From: Bacteroidales bacterium
GTDB taxonomy: Bacteria > Bacteroidota > Bacteroidia > Bacteroidales > VadinHA17
Reading direction: 5' to 3'
Length of the DNA: 64,000 nt
Assembly: GCA_016928075.1 (NCBI GenBank)
Contig: JAFGLJ010000035.1
Span: 1-64,000, forward strand
The notes under the pieces were generated by a model. The model was not told the DNA's origin. It made no database searches and saw only the letters and a list, made by a program, of their open reading frames with translations. The position numbers were made by a program, and so were the translations under genes. Below are positions 52,257 through 59,405 of this stretch, in pieces. Position 1 is the first letter of the stretch. Every line of letters starts with the position of its first letter.

Positions 52257-54137
52257 TCATTTTTTTTCATTCTCTCCCCTGGTAGTACTTATTGACACCA
52301 CCTTTTGCCTCAGGCCTTCTATTTGCCAGTCTTCAATTAATTCCCAGCCTGCCTTCACTCCAATTTTCCCGGGATAATAGGTTACAGGTTCTGGTTGCCG
52401 TTTAAGCTGGTAATCACCCGTTGTCCATTCCCCGTTCCTGTCGATGTCAAATATCAGTTTTACCAGGTAGTCTTTACTATCAAGGTATGTGAAATCAATG
52501 CTGCCTTCATCAGGAAGGCTTATTTTCTTTTGCCGCACCAGTTTTTCCCCCGGGTCCATAAGTTGTACGATAACATCACCCACAAACCCTGTAATATTGA
52601 GTGTTAGCCTGCCGAATTGTTCAGGACTCCTGATCCTGAAATTGAAAGCACCGGAGTCAGTAAGGTGGTTGTATATATTTCTGAACGCGCCCTTATCCAT
52701 TATAAACAGGTAAGAACTGTCAGGAACGAGCTCTGCTTCAACCAGGAATTTTTTTGAGTTCAGGCTGTCGCGATTTATTGAATATTTCCTGTTGATCAGC
52801 AATGTATCACTTTTCAGGAACAGTTTTATAAGCGAAGTATCTGGATCCCATACTGGTGTTTCGAAAACAAATTCAGGCTTCTGTTCCGGCTTAAGACCTG
52901 TAGACTGCGACAGGTTGGTTCTGAAAGGGAGGCTGATTTCTTCAACTGCCGGTTGCCTGCCCCTGGTTATTATCCTGTATCTGAAGTTAATTGTATCAAT
53001 TACCGATTGCAGCTGGCCCAGGGTATCAGTTTCAGGATGTTCAAGATAAACAGTAATTCTTTCACGCGAATAGAATGCACTGTCAGTAAGCCATATTCTG
53101 AAAGTATCCTGTTTTGCAGAAATCTCTCTTAAATATTGAACTTCGCCGACTGTATCGGCAAACTGCATTATGAAAGAGGTGGTATCCACAGGCAATGAAA
53201 ACTTAAACTGCAGCAGGTAAGGTTGTGGCCTGTCAGTTCCTGTGAGATATTGTATTTTATTCTCAGCCACGAAATAATACAGTTCATATTCTTTCCCTGG
53301 GATGCGTTCATACCGGAGTGAGTCATATTCCTCTGTTTCTTCACCTGATTCTTCCACCCGTGTTGTGTCCTGGACAGGTGTTAGCAGTGTTGAATCGGTT
53401 TCTGCAATTATGCTGTCGGGCCGGGCTGGTATATAGTTGTTAGCTGCACTCACATATATTGAAGAATCCAAAAACGAAAAAGCCTCGGTGGGCAGGTCGT
53501 ATTGCTTGTTATTATTATCATCTTTCAACCCGTATATTTTATATTCACCCGCCGCAATATTATCGATCCTGAACTTACCATTATCCGATGCCCGGGTGAT
53601 ATAGTCAGGCAATGATGTTTGAGGAATGGTATCGGCCATTTCCGAATGGAGTAAAACCAGTATTTCTTCTCCTGCTTCAAGGGAGAAAGCATCATAAATA
53701 CAGCCTGTAATTGAAAGTGAATCTATAATATCACCTGTTGAAAATACATATTTGAAATTTTCCAGCGGGTTATTCTCATTAAGGTCCTTTATACAATCCA
53801 GGAAATTGAATGAATATGTCACACTGTCATGCAGCACCTCATCTTCATCCAGTTCCACAATAAGTTTTTTACCGCGTGTCTTTATTTCAGGTTTTTCATT
53901 AAGGGGAGGTGATATCATCAATACCTGGTCGACATTATCAAGGATAAAATACTCATCGAAAGTAACTTCAAATGATCTACCCTCAAAATTAACCGATTCA
54001 TTTTCCGGAATAATGCTTAACACTTCAGGTGGTTGTTCATCCTGGGGACCTCCTGAGGGTGAACTTACCTTAGCGCAAGATGCAATTATCAGGAATAAGA
54101 TGATTAATATGCTGATGTTCCGGTTAAGTGATAGCAT
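52257..54137 (-). CDS. Ig-like-domain lipoprotein (Big_5 type), function unknown
   Basis: A 626-residue lipoprotein (LIIASC, Cys21). The N-terminal Ig-like domain (SSPSGGPQDEQPPEVLSIIPENESVNFEGRSFEVTFDEYF, about 22-130) has the Big_5/SbsA pattern common in a Bacteroidota family. A beta-rich middle region follows, including an SdrD-B-like segment (SLSITGCIYDAFSLEAGEEILVLLHSE with DNGKFRIDNIAAGEYKIYGLKDDNNNKQYD) near 150-220, and a C-terminal region with Asp-rich turns (FDIDRNGEWTTGDY). It is likely exposed at the outer membrane. Family members are widespread and conserved but unassigned. It stands alone or first in the leftward cluster. Confidence 0.85.
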   Translation of the reverse strand: MLSLNRNISILIILFLIIASCAKVSSPSGGPQDEQPPEVLSIIPENESVNFEGRSFEVTFDEYFILDNVDQVLMISPPLNEKPEIKTRGKKLIVELDEDEVLHDSVTYSFNFLDCIKDLNENNPLENFKYVFSTGDIIDSLSITGCIYDAFSLEAGEEILVLLHSEMADTIPQTSLPDYITRASDNGKFRIDNIAAGEYKIYGLKDDNNNKQYDLPTEAFSFLDSSIYVSAANNYIPARPDSIIAETDSTLLTPVQDTTRVEESGEETEEYDSLRYERIPGKEYELYYFVAENKIQYLTGTDRPQPYLLQFKFSLPVDTTSFIMQFADTVGEVQYLREISAKQDTFRIWLTDSAFYSRERITVYLEHPETDTLGQLQSVIDTINFRYRIITRGRQPAVEEISLPFRTNLSQSTGLKPEQKPEFVFETPVWDPDTSLIKLFLKSDTLLINRKYSINRDSLNSKKFLVEAELVPDSSYLFIMDKGAFRNIYNHLTDSGAFNFRIRSPEQFGRLTLNITGFVGDVIVQLMDPGEKLVRQKKISLPDEGSIDFTYLDSKDYLVKLIFDIDRNGEWTTGDYQLKRQPEPVTYYPGKIGVKAGWELIEDWQIEGLRQKVVSISTTRGENEKK

Positions 54138-54233
54138 GAGAAAAATACTATAAAGGATTACAAACCTACATGAAATTTTTTACTTTTCATTCCTGCTTCT
54201 GCGACAAAAAAATTTGAGGTTGTCCTAAATTAA

Positions 54234-54264
54234 TTTAGTCAGTAAAACAATTTTCTTAATTTTG
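54234..54264 (+). promoter_or_regulatory. Promoter of lgt
   Basis: TTTA (54234-54237) and, after 19 nt, TAATTTTG (54257-54264) match TTTG/TAnnTTTG with one change in the -33 box. The lgt ATG at 54289 lies 24 nt downstream, giving a short leader. Confidence 0.5.
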
Positions 54265-54288
54265 CACCCTGTATCAATAAGCATCATT

Positions 54289-55092
54289 ATGGAACTGCTG
54301 GCTATAATAACCTGGGATGTAAATCCTGAAATATTCAGGATCGGTAATTTTGCACCAAGGTGGTATGGTGTACTTTTTGCCTCCGGCTTTCTTTTCGGTT
54401 ATCTGATTTTCAAGAGGATATTCAGAAACGAAGGTTTAAAGGTCGAAATGCTTGACAAGCTTACCATATACATGGCTATCGGGGTTATCGTAGGAGCCCG
54501 CCTCGGTCACTGCCTTTTTTATGAACCATCGTACTACCTGAGCAACCCGTTGGAGATACTTAAGATCTGGCGTGGTGGACTGGCCAGTCACGGAGCAGCA
54601 ATCGTTGTACCATTAGTTCTATGGCTCTGGTCAAGGAAGGAAAAGAAACCATTTATATGGATACTTGACCGTATAGTTATCGTGGTCGCCCTTGGTGGTG
54701 CCATGATACGGCTGGGCAATCTTATGAATTCCGAAATATACGGAGTTGAAACAACTCTTCCCTGGGGTTTTGTCTTCCTCCGTAACGGAGAAACAGTGCC
54801 CAAGCATCCCACCCAGATATATGAAGCACTGGCTTATTTCATTACATTCATAATACTTTACCGAATATACTGGAGAAAGAAAGGGGAATTTATCAACGGC
54901 TTACTCTTCAGTCTTTTTCTTATTCTTGTTTTTGTTTTCAGGTTTTTCGTTGAATTCGTAAAGGAAGACCAGGTGGATTTTGAGGCAACCATGACTCTCA
55001 ACATGGGCCAGTGGCTGAGTGTACCTTTTATATTGCTGGGAGTTGTTGTCTTAGTGATAAGTCTCAGACGACACAGGATGCAGGCTACCTAG
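54289..55092 (+). CDS. lgt: Prolipoprotein diacylglyceryl transferase
   Basis: A 267-residue inner-membrane enzyme that transfers diacylglycerol from phosphatidylglycerol to the lipobox Cys of prolipoproteins, the first step for the many lipoproteins encoded here. I start at the ATG 54289; the longer frame begins at a TTG that lies in the promoter. Signature elements are GVLFASGFLFGYLIFK, IGARLGHCLFYEP-like (GVIVGARLGHCLFY), WRGGLASHGAAI (catalytic His region), RLGNLMNSEIYGVETTLPWGFVF and HPTQIYEALAYF. Seven hydrophobic segments are visible. Its stop codon TAG touches the GGAGCAG array. Confidence 0.95.
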   Translation: MELLAIITWDVNPEIFRIGNFAPRWYGVLFASGFLFGYLIFKRIFRNEGLKVEMLDKLTIYMAIGVIVGARLGHCLFYEPSYYLSNPLEILKIWRGGLASHGAAIVVPLVLWLWSRKEKKPFIWILDRIVIVVALGGAMIRLGNLMNSEIYGVETTLPWGFVFLRNGETVPKHPTQIYEALAYFITFIILYRIYWRKKGEFINGLLFSLFLILVFVFRFFVEFVKEDQVDFEATMTLNMGQWLSVPFILLGVVVLVISLRRHRMQAT

Positions 55093-55194
55093 GAGCAGGG
55101 AGCACGGAGCAGGGAGCAGGGAGCAGGGAGCAGGGAGCAGGGAGCAGGGAGCAGGGAGCAGGGAGCAGGGAGCAGGGAGCAGGGAGCACGGAGT
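55092..55194. repeat. GGAGCAG heptamer array
   Basis: About 14.5 copies of a 7-nt unit over 103 nt, almost perfect apart from two GGAGCAC variants at 55101-55107 and near 55187. It is the longest block of this family in the window, lies exactly between the lgt stop and the stop of four-helix-bundle copy 3, and has no spacers. Replication slippage could change its length easily. Confidence 0.9.
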
Positions 55195-55199
55195 TTCTT

Positions 55200-55556
55200 T
55201 CAATTAAGTGTCTTTCTGAAAGATGTGATTCGCCTGCTTAAGTAAGCAAGATCAGCCAATAATTTTGTTTTCTCTTTCTCATCAATTATAGATCTCCTGT
55301 GAAATATTATAATCATATTTGCACATTCAAAAACTGACCTTCTGGAGATGTTAAGAAACTGACCAAATTCTTTTTTAGAAAAAGAACCTGATCCTTCGGT
55401 AATGTTATTTGATATTGATAATCCAGAGCTTCTTAATTGTTCAGCAAATTTATAAAGCTTTTTGCTATCGGCTAGTTCTGCAATATCAAATAGCCTGTCC
55501 CCTAGATCAATGGCATCACGCCATATCTCAAGATCTTCAAATCGAAAATGTTTCAT
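55200..55556 (-). CDS. Four-helix-bundle protein (S23 / IVS protein family), copy 3
   Basis: A 118-residue helical protein: FRFEDLEIWRDAIDLGDRLFD at the start and QLRSSGLSISNNITEGSGSF as the family core, followed by FLNISRRSVFECANMIIIFHRR. It is diverged from copies 1 and 2, so these are not recent local duplications. Its stop is 5 nt from the end of the GGAGCAG array. Function unknown. Confidence 0.92.
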   Translation of the reverse strand: MKHFRFEDLEIWRDAIDLGDRLFDIAELADSKKLYKFAEQLRSSGLSISNNITEGSGSFSKKEFGQFLNISRRSVFECANMIIIFHRRSIIDEKEKTKLLADLAYLSRRITSFRKTLN

Positions 55557-55726
55557 TTTTACAGCTTTTAATGTTATGCAACGAGAAATTATCTTAAAAG
55601 AAAGATAAGAAAATTATCAATATTACTTTTGAAACAGCAACATTTTTATTTAATCTCGCTCCCTGTCTCTTACTCCCTGCTCCCTGCTCCCTGCCCCCTG
55701 CTATCACGGAGTGAATAATTGAAGGT

Positions 55727-56308
55727 TTATTTCCTGACAATCCCATAAAAAAGTATATCTATAATCGCATCGAGGCGGGCATCCATGCCATAGCTTCTTT
55801 TCTCCCAGAAAAGAGGTAATTCCAGTCCTTTCAGGGCTGTTTGTACTGCCAGGGCAGCAAGGCCCGTATTTTCAAGGTTAAAATGTCCCGACCTGACTCC
55901 TCTCCACAATACATACCTTATCAGGGCTATTTCCATAAGATCATATTTTTCGCGCTGCTTTTCAATAAAGTCAAAATGGTCAAGGTCCCTGTTGAATATT
56001 GCATTATAATAATTTGACAGTTTTTCGAATAATTTCATCCTGATTTTAACATACCGCCGGAGTATAAGCTCTGGGTCATCACTGCTTTTTATTACTTTAG
56101 ATAACTCATCTTTAAGCACTTGTGCTTCATGATCGACAACTGCCTCAAATATCTCCTCCTTGCTCTTAAAATAATAATATATTGAACTTTTACCTTTATT
56201 CAGTGCATTGGCGATCTCCTCCATGGTTGTTTTCTTGAACCCGTAACGGCTGAATATCTTACTTGCACTCAGCACAATCTTTTCTCTATATTTTTCTTTA
56301 TCAACCAT
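55727..56308 (-). CDS. TetR-family transcriptional regulator
   Basis: A 193-residue repressor-type protein. The N-terminal helix-turn-helix runs IVLSASKIFSRYGFKKTTMEEIANALNKGKSSIYYYFKSKEEIFEAVVDHE (about 10-58), the TetR pattern. The C-terminal ligand domain is helical and unspecific. The gene is divergent from the methylthioadenosine operon, separated by about 210 nt with no repeats, so it may regulate that operon or itself; no operator palindrome was identified with confidence. Confidence 0.9.
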   Translation of the reverse strand: MVDKEKYREKIVLSASKIFSRYGFKKTTMEEIANALNKGKSSIYYYFKSKEEIFEAVVDHEAQVLKDELSKVIKSSDDPELILRRYVKIRMKLFEKLSNYYNAIFNRDLDHFDFIEKQREKYDLMEIALIRYVLWRGVRSGHFNLENTGLAALAVQTALKGLELPLFWEKRSYGMDARLDAIIDILFYGIVRK

Positions 56309-56480
56309 TTGCTTTCAAGTTACATTAAGGGTGCAAGTTATTCATATTATTCATTAAATGAAACAGTTTAATGATTTTCTTAGAACTAAATGGTCGATTG
56401 TTCGAATAACTCATCAGCCTTAGACTTAATTGAGATAATTTGATCTAACTAGTGCTGATTCGTATTATCCATATTTTTAT

Positions 56481-56488
56481 TAATTTTG
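56481..56488 (+). promoter_or_regulatory. Likely -7 promoter element of the mtnA operon
   Basis: TAATTTTG matches TAnnTTTG, 32 nt before the mtnA ATG at 56521. No exact TTTG lies at the expected upstream distance. The rest of the interval 56309-56520 shows no gene or clear repeat. Confidence 0.4.
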
Positions 56489-56520
56489 GGAATTCATTGC
56501 TCATAAAACGAAAGCAAGGA

Positions 56521-57630
56521 ATGCGGATCGGAGATAAACATTACGAATCCATCTGGCTTGACAAGGACGATGATAATGCTGTGAACATCATCGATCAGAA
56601 TAAATTACCTTTCAAATTTGAGATTATTTCTTTAAGGACAGTAGGGGACGTATTCAATGCCATCAGGAACATGACCCTCAGGGGTGCTCCTTTAATAGGT
56701 GTTGCAGCTGCCTACGGTATGTACCTTGCCTGTCTTGAAATAACTGCCTATACAAAATCAAGGGAACACCTGAGGAATGCGGCAAAATATCTCAAATCCG
56801 CCCGTCCTACTGCCGTAAACCTGGAATGGTCGGTGAACAGGCAGATGCAACAGCTGGCACAGTACTGCCGGCGCGACAGGCTTGTTAAAGTTGCTCTCAG
56901 GACTGCACATGATATCGCCGGGGAAGAAAAGGACAAGTGCAGGAAGATAGGCAAAGCCGGGCTGGAAATAATCGAAAAGTTAAGTAAAATTAAAAAGGGC
57001 GGAACTGTAAATATCCTTACTCATTGTAATGCCGGGTGGCTGGCATGTGTTGATTACGGAACGGCCACTGCACCGGTATACCTGGCTCATGATAAAGGCA
57101 TCAGCGTACATGTATGGGTAGATGAAACCCGTCCCCGCAACCAGGGAGCAAGGCTTACAGCGTGGGAGCTCGAGAACCACGGTGTACCCTGCACATTGAT
57201 TACCGATAATGCCGGTGGTTACCTGATGCAAAAAGGTGAGGTTGACATAGTTATTACGGGCAGCGACCGTACAGCCCTGAACGGAGACACAGCCAATAAA
57301 GCTGGGACTTACCTGAAAGCCCTGGCTGCAAGAGATAATAATATCCCTTTCTATGCTGCCCTGCCCACATCCTCCATTGACATTGGTATTAAAAACGGTA
57401 TAAATGAAATACCCGTTGAAGAAAGGGATGAAAAGGAGGTGCTGTACGTGGAAGGCCTGTATAATGATGAAATAGTGTATGCGAGAATATGCCCTGAAAA
57501 CACAAGGGCATCCAATTATGGTTTTGATATAACACCTGCTGAACTTATCACGGGTTTAATAACTGAAAAGGGTATATGCAGGGCAGGAGAAGATGATATA
57601 AGAAAGTTATTATCAGAAAAAAAAGATTAA
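56521..57630 (+). CDS. mtnA: S-methyl-5-thioribose-1-phosphate isomerase
   Basis: A 369-residue aldose-ketose isomerase of the MTA salvage pathway (methylthioribose 1-phosphate to methylthioribulose 1-phosphate). I use the ATG at 56521 (MRIGDKHYESIWLDKDDD); the longer frame starts at a GTG with no similarity to the family. Motifs are MTLRGAPLIGVAAAYGMYLA, NILTHCNAGWLACVDYGTA (catalytic Cys), VDETRPRNQGARLTAWEL and ITGSDRTALNGDTANKAGTY (catalytic Asp). It starts a tight three-gene operon, with 1 nt to the next gene. Confidence 0.95.
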   Translation: MRIGDKHYESIWLDKDDDNAVNIIDQNKLPFKFEIISLRTVGDVFNAIRNMTLRGAPLIGVAAAYGMYLACLEITAYTKSREHLRNAAKYLKSARPTAVNLEWSVNRQMQQLAQYCRRDRLVKVALRTAHDIAGEEKDKCRKIGKAGLEIIEKLSKIKKGGTVNILTHCNAGWLACVDYGTATAPVYLAHDKGISVHVWVDETRPRNQGARLTAWELENHGVPCTLITDNAGGYLMQKGEVDIVITGSDRTALNGDTANKAGTYLKALAARDNNIPFYAALPTSSIDIGIKNGINEIPVEERDEKEVLYVEGLYNDEIVYARICPENTRASNYGFDITPAELITGLITEKGICRAGEDDIRKLLSEKKD

Positions 57631-57631
57631 T

Positions 57632-58231
57632 ATGGAAGGAGTTATTAAATTCAATTGTTACTGGACCCAATCAGGGCCAGTTATTACTGACGAGCCATAT
57701 AATATTCTTAATTACTGGAGAGAAGTGTTATTTAATATGGACCTGATAGGGGCATATGAGAACGGGGTGGGTTTCGGTAACATGAGTTGCAGGATCGGTG
57801 AAAGCAATAAGTTTTTCATTACAGCTTCTGCAACCGGAGAAATTCCAGTGCTGGAACCGGGGCATTATGTCCGTGTCGAAGGATTCAACTTCGAGGATAA
57901 TGCCATCAAGTGCACCGGGCCGCTCAAAGCATCTTCCGAATCACTTACACATGCAGCTATCTACCAGGCCGACTCCGGGACAAATGCAATAATACACGTA
58001 CATAATCTTGAACTGTGGAAGAAGCTGAAGGACAAAGTGCCGACAACAAAAGAAGAATTTGAATATGGTACAGCAGGGCTTGCACTGGATATCTTCAGGT
58101 TGTTCATGGAAACCGATGTAATCGAGAAAAGAATAATTGTGATGGGTGGCGATCCTTCAGGGTTGATAACATTTGGCAATGAAATGGATGAGGCAATTAA
58201 TGTACTGATGTCATACATAGGCGAAGATTAA
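57632..58231 (+). CDS. Class II aldolase/adducin-family protein, probable methylthioribulose-phosphate aldolase or dehydratase
   Basis: A 199-residue protein of the FucA/AraD/MtnB family. The catalytic Glu103 (SSESLTHAAIYQ) and the zinc ligands His122 and His124 (IIHVHN) are present. The third zinc His, normally in an HG pair before the L-I-T stretch, reads Ser176-Gly177 (PSGLITFG), so the metal site may be altered. Between mtnA and an MTA phosphorylase gene, it should act on methylthioribulose 1-phosphate: either MtnB-type dehydration, or cleavage to DHAP and methylthioacetaldehyde as in the oxygen-independent DHAP shunt. No mtnC/D genes follow, which favours the aldolase reading. Confidence 0.78.
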   Translation: MEGVIKFNCYWTQSGPVITDEPYNILNYWREVLFNMDLIGAYENGVGFGNMSCRIGESNKFFITASATGEIPVLEPGHYVRVEGFNFEDNAIKCTGPLKASSESLTHAAIYQADSGTNAIIHVHNLELWKKLKDKVPTTKEEFEYGTAGLALDIFRLFMETDVIEKRIIVMGGDPSGLITFGNEMDEAINVLMSYIGED

Positions 58232-58971
58232 TGGATAAAATTGGTATAATTGGCGGATCAGGGCTGGAAGATCCTGAAATATTAAAGGATCAGAAAGAGG
58301 TAATATGCACCACCCCCTGGGGAGACCCTTCATCGATACTCCTGGAAGGCAAAATAAATAATAAGGATGTTATACTTCTATCAAGACATGGAAGAAAACA
58401 TACAATTCCCCCGACACAGGTTAATAACAGGGCTAATATCTGGGCATTAAGAGAAAACGGTTGCGACAAAATCATTTCCACCACAGCATGTGGCAGCCTT
58501 CGTGAAGATATTGGCCGGGGTGACATAATTATCCCCGATCAGTTTATTGATTTCACGCGCAGGAGGGAGCTTAGTTTCTTCGATGCTTTTGATCCCGGCG
58601 ACATGAAGCACACTCCCATGGCTGAACCTTTTGACAGCCTGATGAGAAATGCATTAATTGCAGCAGGCAGGAAACTGGGATTCCGAATCCATGAAACCGG
58701 CACCATTATTACTATAGAAGGGCCAAGATTTTCCACCCGTGCTGAATCAAAAATGTTCCGTACATGGGGTGCCGACCTGGTAAACATGTCAATTGCACCG
58801 GAAGTTATCCTGGCCAATGAGCTGGATATGCCCTATGCGACAATTGCCATGAGCACTGATTATGATTCGTGGCATGAAGATGAGGAGCCGGTATCATGGC
58901 AGGAGGTAATTAAAATCTTCAATGAGAATATCAGCAAGGTGGTAAGCCTTATCCACAAATTCTTTTATTGA
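58231..58971 (+). CDS. mtnP: S-methyl-5'-thioadenosine phosphorylase
   Basis: A 246-residue purine-nucleoside phosphorylase of the MTAP type, giving adenine and methylthioribose 1-phosphate. Phosphate-binding residues are in IGIIGGSGLED and SRHGRKHTIPPTQVNNRANIWAL. TACGSLRE and EGPRFSTRAESKMFRTWGADLVNMSIAPE follow. The base-specificity segment MSTDYDSW has the Asp-Tyr-Asp typical of MTAP rather than guanosine/inosine phosphorylases. It overlaps the aldolase-family stop by one base (TAATG). Together the three genes run from MTA to methylthioribulose 1-phosphate and beyond. Confidence 0.92.
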   Translation: MDKIGIIGGSGLEDPEILKDQKEVICTTPWGDPSSILLEGKINNKDVILLSRHGRKHTIPPTQVNNRANIWALRENGCDKIISTTACGSLREDIGRGDIIIPDQFIDFTRRRELSFFDAFDPGDMKHTPMAEPFDSLMRNALIAAGRKLGFRIHETGTIITIEGPRFSTRAESKMFRTWGADLVNMSIAPEVILANELDMPYATIAMSTDYDSWHEDEEPVSWQEVIKIFNENISKVVSLIHKFFY

Positions 58972-59405
58972 AATGCCCTCCTTTATTTGACGCAACCTTA
59001 AAAGGTCCTAAATCATCATACTATGTACAAACAATAAAAATGAATTAAAAACACAGTCGGCTTTCAATGATGAATTGAAATAAAAACAGAGGCAAACAAT
59101 TTAGATTATATCATTATATGGCTGTGTTTCTTTAAAATAATTGGAAAAAGTACTGAAAACCTTATTTATTTTTTAATCAGAGGGTGTTCCAAGAAAATAT
59201 GTACAGATGTAAATTTTATTAATAATTTTATATATTTGGGCTTACTTATAGAGAAAAAGAAACCTTTAACCTGGCTTATTAATTGAAAATATGAACAATT
59301 CTATACGTGAATCATCAGTTTTTTTTTAATAAACCTGATGCAATTAAAATTTGATCAGAGGAACTTAATACAAATTCCACTTCTATAAACCTAAAATAAT
59401 AACTT
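58972..59405 (+). promoter_or_regulatory. Long leader region before the second susCD pair
   Basis: A 434-nt gene-free interval without the short tandem repeats seen elsewhere. TATATTTG at 59231-59238 is an exact TAnnTTTG match and the best promoter candidate; no clear TTTG precedes it. Transcription from it would give a leader of about 160 nt before the susC ATG. CACAG (59049) and CTGTG (59124) arms of AAACACAG/CTGTGTTT flank the mtnP-side half. No riboswitch was recognised. Confidence 0.4.

Larger units (their letters stand above)
55092..55703. mobile_element. Putative IVS-like element: four-helix-bundle gene between inverted GGAGCAG arms
   Basis: The left arm is the heptamer array at 55092-55194. 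The right arm 55656-55703 carries the reverse complement (CTCCCTGCTCCCTGCTCCCT at its core). Four-helix-bundle copy 3 is the only gene between them. The arms could pair over about 30 nt. As in the other two cases, no transposase or target duplication is visible, so mobility is an inference. Confidence 0.4.

Noticed and set aside
54262-54288. Upstream TTG start for lgt
   Set aside because: The TTG is part of the TAATTTTG promoter element; the ATG at 54289 is the natural start.
55092-55194. Possible CRISPR array
   Set aside because: The 7-nt units are contiguous without spacers and no cas genes are in the window.
56452-56520. Upstream GTG start for mtnA
   Set aside because: The extra residues are hydrophobic and not found in the family, and the segment contains the likely -7 element.
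58972-59230. Small RNA or riboswitch in the long leader
   Set aside because: No known riboswitch core was recognised and the sequence is A/T-rich without a convincing conserved fold.
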